Positions 51,145 to 64,000 of a stretch of DNA of 64,000 bases are shown here, piece after piece. The position numbers and the translations under genes were made by a program. Below the pieces are notes generated by a model. That model worked only from the letters and a program-made list of their open reading frames with translations, was not told where the DNA came from and ran no database searches. Source of the DNA: Camarhynchus parvulus (Eukaryota > Chordata > Aves > Passeriformes > Thraupidae); assembly GCF_901933205.1 (NCBI RefSeq), contig NC_044574.1:17469733-17533732 (forward strand), read 5' to 3'. Position 1 is the first letter of the stretch, and the number at the start of each line of letters is the position of its first letter.

Positions 51145-51433
51145 ATAGAATCACAGAATGGATTATGTTAGAAAGGACCTTTAGAGGTCATCTAGTCCAA
51201 GCCCCCTGCAATGAGCAGGGACACTTTCAGCCAGATCAATTGTTCAGAGCCCTGTCCAACCTGACCTTGTGTGTTTCCAAGGACAGGGCATCTACCACTT
51301 CACTGGGTAACCTGTGCCAGTGCCTCATGTACTCAACATAAAAAACTCTTTCCAAATATCTTGTCTGGCACTGTTTTCGTTCAGGTCAAAACCACTGTGC
51401 CTTGTCCTGTCGCTACAGGCCCTATTATATTTG
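51145..51433 (-). mobile_element. CR1 LINE 3' end, minus strand
   Basis: The copy begins on the plus strand with 'atagaatcacagaatgg', the reverse complement of the CR1 3' terminus. It continues 'ggtcatctagtccaagcccc', 'gagcagggacac', 'ttccaaggacagggcatcta', 'taacctgtgccagtgcctca' and 'gccttgtcctgtcgctacag'. It is clearly closer to the consensus than the copies at 45.0 and 47.0 kb and therefore younger. It covers only the 3' end of ORF2 and the 3' tail, and is 5'-truncated at about 51,433. Confidence 0.95.
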
Positions 51434-52971
51434 CACTTATATATCTATATATGAACACACACATGGATGATTTCAAATTTGAACAGCCATTTATCTTTTA
51501 AAAGGCAAATGAGCTTGAGAAATTAAAAAAAAAGTCCAAAAAAACCTAGAAAACAAATTTTAAACACAATTGTCCCAATAGATACAGGAAGAAATACAAA
51601 ATAAAAAATTAAGGCAAATAATGCCTACAGTTTCAATTTATTGCAGAAATAGGAGAAGGATAGAGAAGAGCAAGGAGCATGATCAAAGGTAAGGAATGGA
51701 TTTCTGCACAAAATGTGACAAAAAATAAATTTAGAGAACAGTAGCTCAGTAGCCCTTCCAGCTGTAATACTAGAGGAAATATAATAAAACTAGCAGGTGA
51801 AGAAGGAAATATATTCTTCACACACTGCACAGTTAAGATGCAATTCTTTTATATATAGAATGCTGCAAATTCCAAAAATATTCATCAAAAAACCCCTACT
51901 TTAAAAAATTAACATATTAAAATATATAAATAACTAATAAATGCAATGTCATTATCTCCTGTTTGGGAAATCCTTGAATTGTAAATTGCTAGGAATCAGA
52001 GAACATTCCTAGGGCATCTCAATATATGCTTTTCTTATTTATTACCTTCTCTAAATGTGTTGACCTTTGACAAACCAATATAGAAGCTAAATGAACTTCA
52101 CTCTGATCTACAAGAGATTTTTATGCTTTGTATTGCCGTTTATATCCCCATAAACCCTCATGAACTCTTCAAAGAGTACAGTAATTTTCATTGCAGATAA
52201 AATTAGCAAATAAAGCTATACTGCCTAACAAAATTAACCTCTTGAAAGGAAAAGCTTGGAACCAACTATAATGTACTTTAGGGCAAAGTTATGCATGTCT
52301 ATCATATTTTGCAACCTGCAGTATGCCAATATCATGCAATACTAACATGTGCTACAATTTAATCTCTCTCTATAACTTATCTGTATTATTCATGATAAAT
52401 AGTTCCCATTTCTATGCACAATATTGATATTCTGCTAGCATGACACAGGCTGACAAGAAAGTGGAAAAAAATGGGTAGAGGGCCTTACGATGTCTGGAGG
52501 CATTTTTCTATCAGCAACCAAGCAGGCAGCAGAAATAAAGAATCCTCTCGCCTTCCTAGAGCTGCTGAAATGAGCTGTTTATTTGACTAGCAAGTCATGG
52601 TGTAGACTGTGAAGCCCAACAAACAAACAAGTTTAACACAGCCTCCCAGACAAGTAGGTCACCTCCTTTTCAAGGAAGCAATGTAAACAAAACCAGAAAC
52701 CTCCTAAGACACAGATAGACATCTTCGCAACCTGGGTAAGATTAGATGCTGAAAGATTATGGATAACTCAGCCTCTTCTCAATATCTTGTATAGTTTACA
52801 AGTGGATTGTTTTTGCTTGCTTGTACAAAGAGTTTATGCATTGCCTGGTATTGAATAATAAATTGTGGTGTGATAATCAACCGTATTACTTTATTTTCTG
52901 ATTGCAAAGAATGTATTTGTTTAACACTGCTTGCTTATGCTGCAGCTCAACTATGCCAACATAGCAAGAAA

Positions 52972-53031
52972 CTTCATCACTGCCTCAGAGAGTTTATTTT
53001 CCTTCATCACTGCCTCAGAGAGTTTATTTTC
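52972..53031. repeat. Perfect tandem duplication, 2 x 30 bp
   Basis: Units 52,972-53,001 and 53,002-53,031 are identical, each starting 'cttcatcactgcctcagag'. Complete identity suggests a recent event. It may be polymorphic or, less likely, an assembly artefact. Confidence 0.95.
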
Positions 53032-56000
53032 AAGAACCATTCGCCTGTGTTAGCTGGAGTTTTTAGGAGAAACTCATTAGACACAGTAGTCCCTGTAATA
53101 GTATTACAGTTTTATAATTGCATATTCCTTACAAAATTCCCCTCAAACAATTTGCTAAATATTATTTTAATTTATTGTTTACAAAAGGCAAGCCCTGTGC
53201 ACTGTAACCTGATGTTTTCTGAATTAAGGTTTTAATCTGCACTGTATGCATCCTCTCCCTGATCATAGTTGAATCTTTTTTTTGTGACTTTCCCACTACA
53301 AAGAGAAGTAGACAAATATTTAATGGGTTTTAATCTTAAAAAATATACATCAGCTTATTTTTACTCATAAACTTAATGTGAGATTTGTAGAGTTACCAGC
53401 ATCAAGCTACTCTCATAATTAAACAACTGAATAACAAAAGGATGAAATAATAGTGCAAAAAATTGTTTGAGGAATCAGAATTCTCAGCCAGGAATCCTGT
53501 AATTATGTCTCATTTGGGTTTTGTCCAACAGAAAACACAGGACTATGAAGGCTGAAATAATAAATCCATTATTAACATACTGAGCATAAAAAGGAACAGT
53601 TATTTTATTCACAGTGACTTATTACATCCATGCAGAAGTGATTCAGGGGTCAGCTATCAGAAGATATCAGCACAGTGATTACCACAAATTCAATGTTAGA
53701 AACTGTTAGGAAAGGAAACAAAGCAGAAGGGCATCACCGTGCTTTTATATACTGCACTCAACTCCTCAATACTGTGCACAGTGATGGTTCTCCAATCTTC
53801 AAATACAAAGCAAAAAGAAACTTTAAGAGGAGAGGACAGCAAGGATGGTCATGCATACAGAGTGATTTCTGGAAAAGACATACCCATGGAGAAATGGACC
53901 AAACCATAGTACATCCCATCAAAACATGAAGTAGGAATTTTAAAACAAAGGGATGGGACTTTTTCCCCTACCTACCATATAACTAACTGTGGCATTCATT
54001 GCCACAGTTGTGAGGTCAAAAGTCTACAGAGGACCAAAGGAAAGAAAAATCATGAAAAGTGCTATGGCAAAATAATGGAATAGTCATTGTGACTACTGTT
54101 ATTAACTGAAAAGTTCTTGAAAGTCTTCTTGCTGGAACCTAAAAAGCCATGACAAGGAAAGATCCCATAAATTTACCCTCAATTTCTCCTATGCTTTTCA
54201 TGACTAGTCAGCATATTAATTTCACTGAATGCATACAACCATTGTTATGTTTTCATTATTTTGTCATAATTATGCTTTAAAATATTTTTTGCCCTTCTCA
54301 TTGCTATATCATGATATTTATTCTGAAGTTTTGGCTGAGTACATTCTCTTCTTAGCTAGACAGATTTTCTTCTTCCTGATCTAAAAAGCAAGAATCTCTG
54401 AAAAGCACTGTAGTAAAAATCAGTATTTCTGAAATCCTGTTCTGACCTTCACCCACTCACACTGCATGTCCTCCTTTTCTACTTATCACTTTTTTCTTAC
54501 AGTTCTTCTTTCCTTGTAAATCATTCATGCAAAAATTTAAGTGACAGCTATCCTCCATTAGAAGATTAACTCTGTTTAAAAATTATTCCTTGTTAAAAAG
54601 TACTATGTCACAGTAGAATTAGATGCTTGAATTAACATTGCAAAATTTAGAAACATGATTACTGTAATATTATCATTTAATGATTTTCATTTTACAGCTT
54701 ACTTTTTTATAAGAAAGCCATTTCTCCATCTTGTGCTCACAGTGTGCCTACTCACTTAGAACTATACATCTAACTATTGTGGAATAAAAATAGCATAAAA
54801 AAGCTGCTCAGAAATAGAAATTACCATATTCATGACTTTCTAGATAAACTTTTCAGAACACAGTAGAAGACAGAATTTGAACCAGAAAAAGTTATTGTCA
54901 AGTTTCCTGATTAAACAGACAGCTCCATAAAATAGCAGAACTTGTTGAAAAATATAAAAAAATATTTATTTAAAAGCAATGACATGAAATTAAAGATTCA
55001 ATAGGTCTAAAATGCACTACAACAATCTAGTTCATTAAAGCCAATAAGGGATAAAAAATAAAATATGTATATTAGAAAAGCAAAGTGGACAATGAAAAGC
55101 TATTTTCCAAGGATATAAACCTAATCATTAAAAGATAATTTAGATACAAGTGTGTTGAAGTAGCAGGGTGTAAAGGAAGCAACTGAGCAATACAGGCTAC
55201 TTGGCTTTTTGAAGCACCACCTTACTGCCCTCCGTCATGTTTCTCTTTGAATGTGTCTCTATTCTGAGAGCAAAAGAAAAAACATGTCCCAGAGCTATTT
55301 CAAAAAAGGCTAGTATGTATTTCAGACTATGTTATGGCTTAAACATCTATTTAGAGTTTGAGCCACTCAGTTTCGGCACAATGAGGTAGTGGCAAGAACA
55401 TCCTTCAGCATTCTGATCCCATTTTCTAGCATTGTCTGGTCAGAATCTTCCAGAAAACAGGTAGAGTGAGAAAGTTCATTCTTTTTAGGTCTGAAATATT
55501 TTTAATAATGAAAAAAATCCAAAGAATAAGATCACAAAATACACCTTTGATAAGCATTACAGCAGAGACTTTAAAAATCTTCTTCAACACTACCCTTATT
55601 TTAACAGCCTAAATTTCACCATGTAAATCTGAAGCTTGTTTTACCTAATCACAGGTGAGAAACATATTAAAGAGAAAATTTATTCTCCTTGGGACTATAA
55701 GCACTCTTTGATACTTGAAACAAAACAACCTTGGTAACAAAAGAAGGGTTCTGCACTACAGCAGTCATTATGGCATGGGTTCTCACCTCTGGGTACAAGA
55801 ACCTCATTTCTTCACATCTGATTTTGGTTGCATTTACGCCTGCCAAGTTGGAAACTATTTTTTATTAATATCTTAAAAATGAAAGCATTTCAGTACTAAC
55901 TTTATTTTTTTAAGCTCATTAAGTGTCTTGAATTTTCTGATTCTTTTGAGTTATGTTTGCAGTTCAACAGCTGGAAGAGGGGGTATTTAGATGTTTAAGA

Positions 56001-58351
56001 CGGAACAGTACTTTTGAATAATGACAGTTTGGCCTTTTCTCAGTATTAAATGGACCATGACTGACTTGTTTGGCAAGGAAAGAAAAAAAGAATATGATCA
56101 TCCAATTAGACTAAGATCAGTTGAAACAGGATCAGGTAGACAGATAACTATGAAATAAAGACTATTTCAGGAGAGCCCATGTCTATCCTTAAAACCTTTA
56201 GAAGCAGCCTGATGTATGTGGGAAGCAGATAGTATTTTTTTTAAGGGCAGACAGTCATTTTTTCATGACAAAAGTCTCAGTGAACATTGCTTTACTTATT
56301 CACTCTACACTAGCCCTGTTCTTTTTGCCATTGAGATAAACACAGAATGAAAAGTGAACTGCAACATATACGTGTCTCAATTTTTGTATTTTATAAAAAG
56401 TGAAACGGATAAACCCCCTTTTAAAAGGGTGCCAGTCATCTTAGAGAATGATTCAATTCACTGAACATTGTTATTAGTTTAACAACAAAAGCTGATATTC
56501 TCTTGAGCTGAATTTATGTACTATCTCTACAGTATCTTTTCAATTGATTCTTTATCTAGCACATTATACTCTCACTGTACTTGCAGATCTACAATATTCA
56601 CTCCTATGGAATGAATCAAGCTTCATAAATACCTTTTAAAAAGTCTGGATTCTAGATGAAAATTGAAGCTCTTAAAAATTGTGGAAATGTTGAATTTTGC
56701 AGAATCTTCAAAATCCAAATCTATTGTCTAAAGTGACATAGCTCCCTCAGATTTTGAGAATGCATTATTACACATATTTTTGAGATGTTTCACTTTCACT
56801 GCAATAATGTGCTCTACTGGGCTTGTGGCCTCTCAAGAATTCACAAGAGTTGAATGCAACTATAGATTCTGTTCTTGTAGTGTCACAGTTAAGCCTAGAA
56901 CTTAAAATACCCTAATTACCTTCCTAATGTCAATATTTTCCTTGGCAAACTCAGTAATTAGTGGATCATACCTTAAACTAAAGACAAAGTAAACATCAGA
57001 ATGTCTAAAATCAGAATAATATATGGGATTTTTTGCAACACAGCACTGACACACTGAAAAGATGCTGACAGAATCTAAATCTCTCTCCTTCAGGAATTTG
57101 CAGCCATCTGTCCACAATTTCTAATTCCTTCCTGTGGAGACACTTTCACAACTGCCTAGCACCCTGAGGTATAAAAGTGCTCAGATCCTCCCACAAAATC
57201 CTTGCTGTTCACCTGGGAAAAAAGCTATCAAGCAGTAGGGCATATAACATCAAAGATGTTCTCAGCTGACCATGCTGGGATCCTCAGACTGATGGAGCTT
57301 TGCTAGCCTTAGGCAGGGAGACCATGACCCCTACCACAGGAGAGATGTTCCACAGAAACACAGGTACAGCACCTAATGGGGTATGTATAGGGTTCCCTAA
57401 AGGGCTATTCATTTTCTCTTCTCCTCAGCTGCTTCCAGAACACCATAGTCACCCTAGGCATTGTCCTCAAACCTTTATACATCCTTAAAAAGATGGCAAC
57501 AACATGAGGGAAACCCATTTCTTCTATCCAGGCATTTACTCTGAATTGTGTTTCCTAATCAGAAATAATTTTAGACATCTCTAAATGAACATGCTGGCAT
57601 TAAAAAGCAATATAACATGCTTAGAGTAGAAAATGTCCATGCATTAGACAATTCTGTGTACCTTGCATGAAATAATACTTTCAGGTCTTGCATTTCCTTG
57701 GTTAGAGCCTGGGGAGGGGAGTGCAGGAAACAACTCCTACTAAAACAAGATGATGTTTACATTCCTCAGAAAGTGAACCTGTCCTCTAATAAGGAGGTTC
57801 CAGACTATCTGCCAGTATAGAGCAGATAGAGGGGTTTCCAGATGAAAAACAAAGCAAGCCTGTAACAGCTGAAATTGGTGAGCAGTTACAAAGTACTCAA
57901 CTAACCACTAAATTAAACTTCACGCTAGGACAAGGTAATTACACGTTGTCTTGAGAGGAGCAGCAAGGCAGACAAACAAGAGCAACAGATGTGTTGTTAA
58001 CTTCAACCACAGTGCAATTTAAGCATAGTTGTTCTGCTATAATCATTTGTAACTGTGTTGTCTACTCATATTTTACTGTCATCTGAAATAGCTCTCCGTG
58101 GGTTTAACAAGCCTGACATGTCTCTAAGTGGGATTCTGTGTCACCTTTACAAATACTATATTCCCAGTATGTGCTGTGCAGTGGCTGAAATGTTGTCAGA
58201 GGGAGGTTTCATGTGAACTGCAGGCCAGGCAGAGAGTAGGAGCAGGTCAGGTCGGAGCATTCATGTTATTTTTGGGTGCTTTACCGATATGCTAAGATTT
58301 CCAGGTATGCACACAAACACCCAGACTCTAAAGAAAATGTCAGCAGTGAAC

Positions 58352-58385
58352 AAGAATAGATTAAGAATAAGAATAGATTAAGAAT
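58352..58385. repeat. Perfect tandem duplication, 2 x 17 bp
   Basis: The unit 'aagaatagattaagaat' occurs twice without a gap. It is followed by another partial AAGAAT-like stretch. Confidence 0.9.
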
Positions 58386-59354
58386 AAAAAGTATTTAGTT
58401 GCTGTGAAATATTTTCTTAGACCATTATGCTATGAATACTGGCAAAGAACATACTTTACAACTGAGATGCAATATCAGAAAAATATTTACATGACCAGAA
58501 TGTGAAAGACAGATAAAACCTTGCAGAACCTTTGCACTGTTCTAAGCTGTTAGGATACTCTTCTTGACCTACTGAACTGGAGAGTAAAGAACAGGCCAAG
58601 CACAGTTCAAGCTTCCTCATTATCCAACACGTAATTAGCAATTGATGACCTGTTTGCATGGTGAGATGATGAAAATCTCTTTGTTTATCATATAAAGTGA
58701 AATTTACCACTAAAAATCTGAAGAAATATATTTAAGTAGTTAGAGAATAGGACTTAATAAAATGTTACATGTATTCACTAATTTATCCTGCTTCATTAAT
58801 TACAGCTCCATTCAAAAGAGATCTTCTCGAAACCTTAAAAATAGCCATCCATATAATATTATACATTTTGAAATACTATACAGACACTTTATATTGGTTC
58901 CCTTCAGAAAAACCACGAAGATTGAAAAGGGCTTTTCTTTCTGATGTTTTGACTACATTTCAACATTTTCAGACCTAAATATGGTAAAATAAAAAAAAAA
59001 AAGCCATGCACAGAACTAGAAGAGCTATCGTGGTAAAGTTTTAACTGCATAAAGTTTAATTTTGTATTATGAACTTTTCCATAATTCAAACTCTACTGAG
59101 ATTTAAAAATAAAATAGATCTTTTCTATAGATGAGATTGAGTAGGCTTTTCCCAATAAATATTACACTTTATTGCACAAATAATTCATATTAATTATAAC
59201 AATTAATACAATAGCAGGTAAATAACAATGGGAAAGCCTTGTACTTTGGAGCAAGTTTTTTCAATTCATTGTGTCTCAGTGCCTACACATCCTTCTTGGG
59301 CTTCCTCCATGCATCAAACCATGGCCTCTGGCAGGTGAGTGTTGTTCTCCCAGA

Positions 59355-59525
59355 GGAAACCACAGAATGAGCTGAGTTGGAAGGGACCCACAGGGATCAC
59401 TGAGTGCAGCTCCTGGCCCTGCACAGGACCATCCCCAGGATCACACCATGTGCCCAGGAGTGTTGTCCAAACACATCTTGAACTCTGCCAGGCTTGGTGC
59501 TGCAATACCTGAATGCTGGGAGCCA
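59355..59525 (-). mobile_element. CR1 LINE 3'-terminal fragment, minus strand
   Basis: This is a short CR1 copy. The plus strand reads 'cacagaatgagctgagttgg', 'aagggacccacagggatca', 'gctcctggccctgcacagga', 'gttgtccaaacacatcttga' and 'actctgccaggcttggtgct', ending near 'gggagcca'. This variant resembles CR1 copies common in songbird genomes. Only the last part of ORF2 and the 3' tail is present. The minus-strand open frame at 59,314-59,526 is the overlap with this copy, not a host gene. Confidence 0.93.
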
Positions 59526-61406
59526 CCTGACAATCATTTCAATGATTAGCATTCAAAAGCTGTGAAAGATGCTACAAAGACCTTCTAAAATACAACCACC
59601 ACAAAACAAAATCTATTTCCACTGAAAGTCCACTGGCAACAGAGCGCCTGAGGTTGTGCATACTCCTCTTTACTGCATAAAATTGTGGGAATAGTGAACC
59701 CTTGTGTCTATATTAATATTTATAAATCTCAGGGAGCAAACAACATTTAGCTAAGATAATGTCAGCAAGGACATGTGATGATTTATTATGTCAGACAGGC
59801 ACAAGAGACTCACTGCTAAAAGTGAGAGCCTCAGTGGAAAGGCACTTAACAGCTGCAATTTCTCGAGTAAAAATCCAATACAAGAAGCACTGTGACACTT
59901 TTGTTGGTATCTCACAACTTCCAGATTCAAACGGAGTAATTTAGTTTAAGCAACAGGTGATGCAAATAATCTTTGTAGCAACCGAGTTGCAAGCCTGGCA
60001 AGCTACACAGCATTTCAGCATAAAGGGATACATGTTTTTTTTATATTATTCTTACCAACACCCCTTTTTGTTATTCCAAGGTCTTAATTTAGCTTGTAAT
60101 CTGAAAGCAAAAGTTGCAGTCTTCTGAAAATCACAGATGAGTTTTCTTTGTCCTATCAGTGATATCTTCAAAATATTACAGACATAACCGTCCCTAATTG
60201 ATGAATTTTCCTTGAATAACTATTTTCTTTCCATATAACTTAAATGACTATTAGTTTCCATTAATCATTAATACTCAAAATTAGCTCAATTTAACAGTGA
60301 CATTAAACTACTGTGATTTTAGATAGCTGAAAGCCCATCCTAACGTTGGTATCAGTCCAGTTACTAAAGAAGAGCAGAAAAATCAAAACCATCCTCTTTC
60401 TTTGGACACTGTGCCTATCAGGCAACCAAGAACAAAAAAAGGTGTGACACAATTAATACTTCTTGGTGTATATGGGATTGAAATATTGCCATTTTCATTC
60501 CAGTTTTCAAATTTGTGTCCTCAAACCTGTAGGAGATCAAACATCATCAATTGGTGTGGATTTGTACCTGCCTTGTGTATACTGTTTTTTATGTTTCTTT
60601 CTGGCACTGATCTTCAGTACCAGTTGATAAAGTCACTTAAATGAGATCTTCTGGTGCTTCAGTGATAACCAATTTAGAGGCTCTCTGAAGCCTTAGTGTA
60701 ACCAGGAGAACTTAATCCATTCCATTGTACCTACAGAAATGAAATTATTCTGCCTCTGGCTCCTTTTTGCAGCCTACATTATTTGGGCAATCACAGGGTA
60801 TCAATGCTACCACACTGCTTTCATATAAACATTTCAGGCTTGATCTAATAGCACTGTATCGGGGGAGCTGCATAAAATCTTGAATGCAAAAACTAAGGGC
60901 ATATTTGAACTATAAATACCTGCTTGATAAAGAAATAGTGCAAGAAAATATTCATACTGCAGTTGCTAACACCTGTTTCTTTTTTTGCATTGTAGATGAG
61001 ATCCAATATTAGCCTGTGTTGTGCAAATCCTGGTACCATTTAATATGTTTGAAAGTGCAAATAAAACAGCGCTATCTTAAAACCACACTTAGCATCTTTC
61101 TAAAAATAGGAAAGTGCTGGAGGTCACTGTGTAGTGGTGGGAATACACAGTAGAAGAGCATAAGTAATTTAAAAGCCTACTTGGAGTCTGATTTTAACAT
61201 TAAATTTGCTTTGAATCAGTGTTTTTCTTCCACTTCTTTGCATGCATTCCTTAAACTGCGTAAAGGATATTTGAGAAACTGAGTCTGATAAATAAGCCAT
61301 AACATCTGAGAAGAAAATTTATTACTACATTTAAATAATTTTTACAAAGCAAAACTTAAAAGATCTGTAAGAAAATGGGGTTATGAAAGAGGTACAGAGT
61401 ATATAG

Positions 61407-61433
61407 CAATTAGTATACAGTGTATACTAATTG
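61407..61433. repeat. 27-bp palindrome, 13-bp arms
   Basis: The arm 'caattagtataca' at 61,407-61,419 is followed by a single G and then its exact reverse complement at 61,421-61,433. It is AT-rich. Such near-perfect palindromes can be cruciform-prone or can be dimeric binding sites, and no neighbouring gene supports a choice. Confidence 0.9.
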
Positions 61434-62599
61434 AAAATTAATTACAGAGGTTTCTTTATTCTCTTTCTATACATACACTTCAATATAGTAATGGAGCTCC
61501 CTGAGGAGTGAAAAATAAGGCAGGATTAATTGTGTCTGGACAAGCTCTGCTCAATGTATGTGCAAGGTCAGACCTAAACCCATGGTTTGGTGGGTGGGTT
61601 CTTGTCTTTACCACTGATTTACAATTAAGACCTTAATTAAACTTTATTCCCTCTCCTCAGTAACTTATTATTTAATCCACTTTGTTTGAATTGATTTTGT
61701 AAGTTTCAAATCTCAGTGTGAATCACAGAATATTTGGTGTGTTGTAAAATAAATACAAGGAACACTGAAATAAGTGAAAACTGGAGAGCAGGCTGGTGGG
61801 TAAATACAAACCAAAGCAGAGTTATACTCATGATACAGGCTTCTGCTCTTCAGAGGATGCTCCTTGTTTAAATGCAAGACTTGATATCCCTGAAGGACAT
61901 TACTCTCCTGTTTACTGCTGTCTGTTTTTTTAGAACCAATGTGCCTCTGGGGAAACCATTCACTTGCATTTGCATTGGGGGTGGTTTGCTGTTATGATAG
62001 CAGCTAGCTTAGAAAAGTAGATAAAGATTGCAGTGGGATAAGAAAATATGTCCTGCGCAAATAACATCCTCTAAAGAGAAGCCAAAAATGTGATCTGATT
62101 GCAAGGTTGTATCACAATTGTTGTAATTCATAATTTCTTACAACACTATTGTTGCAAGAAATTGAGTCATTTCAGTATTTTACCTCTTTTTTCCTCTTCC
62201 TTAAAGAAGCTTATGACTCTCTCATGGAAGAATATTTCCTCTTATTGATACTTTCAAACCATTCAGATTCTAATATGGAGTTAGAAACAAAAATTGGGGG
62301 ATGAGGTATGTTGCAAGGAGATTGCACAGAAAAAAGTCTTAGGGGAAAACAAGCCCCCATAAAACGTAATAACCTCTTGTGGCAGTTAAACTCCAACATC
62401 TATGAAGTATGAAAGGTCCTCAAAGCCCAGCCACTATCAGTGAGATGCCAGGGTTCTGAAGTGTAATCAGCAGGACAAACAGAAGTGCCTAGGTCCTGTG
62501 AAACACACCCAATAACCAAAGGTATGTAATTGGGATATACAATGGCATAGTAAGATGGCACCACTGTGAATGGGGAGTTTAAACAACTAAACCACTTTC

Positions 62600-62615
62600 T
62601 CCCCCTTTTGGGGGA
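62600..62615. repeat. C5-T4-G5 mini-hairpin
   Basis: Five C, four T and five G in a row, flanked by a T and A that also pair, give a six-pair stem with a TTTT loop. It is notable only because it is GC-rich in an AT-rich region. Confidence 0.7.
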
Positions 62616-64000
62616 AATATTGGAGCCCTCCTACCCTCCTTACCCCCTGTAAGTGACGGATGATTTCACTCTCTTTACAAGCTGTTTAGAGTCTCCACAT
62701 TTCAACCCTGCCTTCTCCTTCAGGAAATTCAGCCAAGTCCACTGACTACAGTGCCCAAACCCGCACATTTCACTTGCTATAATAGCAATGAATCAATTCC
62801 AGAATACTGCTAGACTCACTTTCACATTTAAACAGCTTCATAAACAAATTTGAGTGGCAAGATTACACTGCATATTCTCTATCTAGGATAATTTGCCTTG
62901 TAAAATAATTACTCATTTTATGTGATAAATTTATGTCCTCAGAACTGTCCTCTAGGTTAAGAGTCATGCTAAGTCATTCCTCACTAGATGCAATATTTCC
63001 CGCAATCATTTAATTTTAGAAGTTCTGCTTTCATTGATATTGTTGTTTCTTATGTTAGATAAACAGTGTTAATCTGATGGCTGTGTTTTAGTCAGCATCT
63101 TCTGAAATTCAGACAATATGTTCTGTAGGCCAAGAGCTAAATCCAAGAAGAAATTAATCCAATGACACAAAAAGAGAATTTGAGGAATCCAAACATTCAC
63201 TAGCCATGTAAATTTCTCTACCAAATTTCCCTACAAATTCCAACAGAATGAATGAATAAAATTAAATCAGCATCATCCAACAAAATGTTGTACTGTTACT
63301 ATCACTGTTCTTGAAGATACTAGTGTGAAATATTCTAAATCCATATCCAGGCTTTGTGTTTTGGCACCTGCACACCAACATCTAGTCAACTTATTAAAAA
63401 ATGCCATCCAAATAAATGTGCTAACATCTAAACCAAAATTACTTTGACAACCTGTAGATTTACTGTGGGGCCAATCCTAGGGCTGCAACACACTTAAAGT
63501 ATCACGTTCGAAGCAGCTAACACAGTATTTGAAAATATATCCTTCAAGGGAATTGACTATCCTTTCTTAGCCATGACAGAGTGAAATGCATTTTTTTTAT
63601 CACATAAAATATGAGATGTCTCCCACATGATTCCTATTGTCAGGAAGAATCACTCCTAAGAAAGTAGGGCAATATATACACTGACATCTTCTATACCAAT
63701 AAGAACAGCTTAGTTTACCACAGTGAAAGGGCTAAACCAGATAAATTGGAAGTGAAAGGCCAGGACAATCATGCAAAAAATGCAATAGGAAAACAAACCG
63801 ACAGACGAATTATTCCTAAATCTTGGCTGTAGACAGTTTTGTTACCATAATTCTGGATGGGATCAAGACTGTGCCATGAAGGGAACAATGAACAAGGGTC
63901 ATTTGTTTGTGGTGTATGTGCAGAACACTGTTTTTTATCTACCTACATTCAAAAGGTACATGTCAGCAAGGAAACCATTCCTGAAGTGAGATTCATAGAC

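Larger units (their letters stand above)
51434..59354. other. AT-rich unique non-coding DNA
   Basis: No exon, RNA gene or named transposon is recognised in these 7.9 kb. A perfect 30-bp tandem duplication at 52,972-53,031 and a 17-bp one at 58,352-58,385 are listed separately. The segment 52,440-52,900 has an AATAAA-type signal and a slightly different composition, but I could not tie it to an LTR family. Confidence 0.55.
59526..64000. other. AT-rich unique non-coding DNA to window end
   Basis: No gene, RNA or named transposon is recognised. It contains a 27-bp palindrome at 61,407-61,433 and a short C5-T4-G5 hairpin at 62,600-62,615. Open frames are at most about 80 codons and show no domain. 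Confidence 0.6.

Noticed and set aside
52440..52900. Segment ending in an AATAAA-like signal that looked like an LTR U3-R-U5
   Set aside because: No terminal TG...CA pair, target-site duplication or family landmark could be found.
52870..53235. 121-codon plus-strand open frame containing a repeated HHCLREFIF motif
   Set aside because: The peptide repeat simply reflects the 30-bp tandem DNA duplication; there is no domain or transcript signal.
57169..57180. TATAAAAG-type promoter motif
   Set aside because: No start region, CpG island or downstream gene; expected often in AT-rich DNA.
1..64000. CRISPR arrays, operons, bacterial promoters, prophage or plasmid functions
   Set aside because: No regularly spaced repeats and no bacterial-type gene density; the interspersed CR1 and ERVL repeats mark a vertebrate (bird) genome.

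Overview
This window looks like non-coding DNA from a bird nuclear genome, either a very long intron or a gene-poor intergenic region. It is AT-rich, has no protein-coding exon that I can recognise, and has no rRNA, tRNA or CRISPR array. The evidence for a bird is the interspersed repeats: several CR1 LINE fragments with the avian 3' end (minus-strand copies begin with a variant of 'atagaatcacagaatgg'; the plus-strand copy ends with 'ccattctatgat'), and two LTRs of an abundant avian ERVL-type family. The 59.36 kb CR1 copy resembles copies common in songbirds, so a passerine is my best guess. That is inference, and neither species nor chromosome can be fixed from the sequence alone.

Layout: 1-8,950 is unique AT-rich DNA with minor simple repeats and one G-rich run. 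At 8,950-10,302 lies the longest repeat, a plus-strand CR1 covering the C-terminal reverse transcriptase region and the 3' end, inactivated by stops, frameshifts and loss of a codon in the catalytic box. A minus-strand ERVL-type solo LTR is at 13,212-13,800 and a plus-strand LTR of the same family at 23,994-24,559. Between and after them lies unique DNA with a few GC-richer blocks (13.86-14.56, 20.25-20.83, 35.38-35.66 and 39.89-40.17 kb) whose origin I cannot name, plus a possible old LTR-like block at 33.58-33.96 kb.

From 43.74 to 47.43 kb there is a cluster of LINE remnants of different ages and orientations: an old plus-strand CR1 piece, a minus-strand avian CR1, and an ancient minus-strand CR1 piece whose relatives are known from turtles and crocodilians. 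Short 3'-terminal CR1 copies are at 51.15 and 59.36 kb on the minus strand. The rest is AT-rich unique DNA with small tandem duplications, microsatellites and several notable inverted repeats, the best being a perfect 20-bp-arm hairpin at 39,463-39,506.

There are no genes that work together here. All long open frames are either CR1 reverse transcriptase remnants or look like chance frames. I did not find a previously undescribed system. The best items for follow-up are the palindromes with adjacent tandem duplications around 39.3-39.5 kb, the inverted pair of same-family LTRs, and the layered ancient CR1 cluster.
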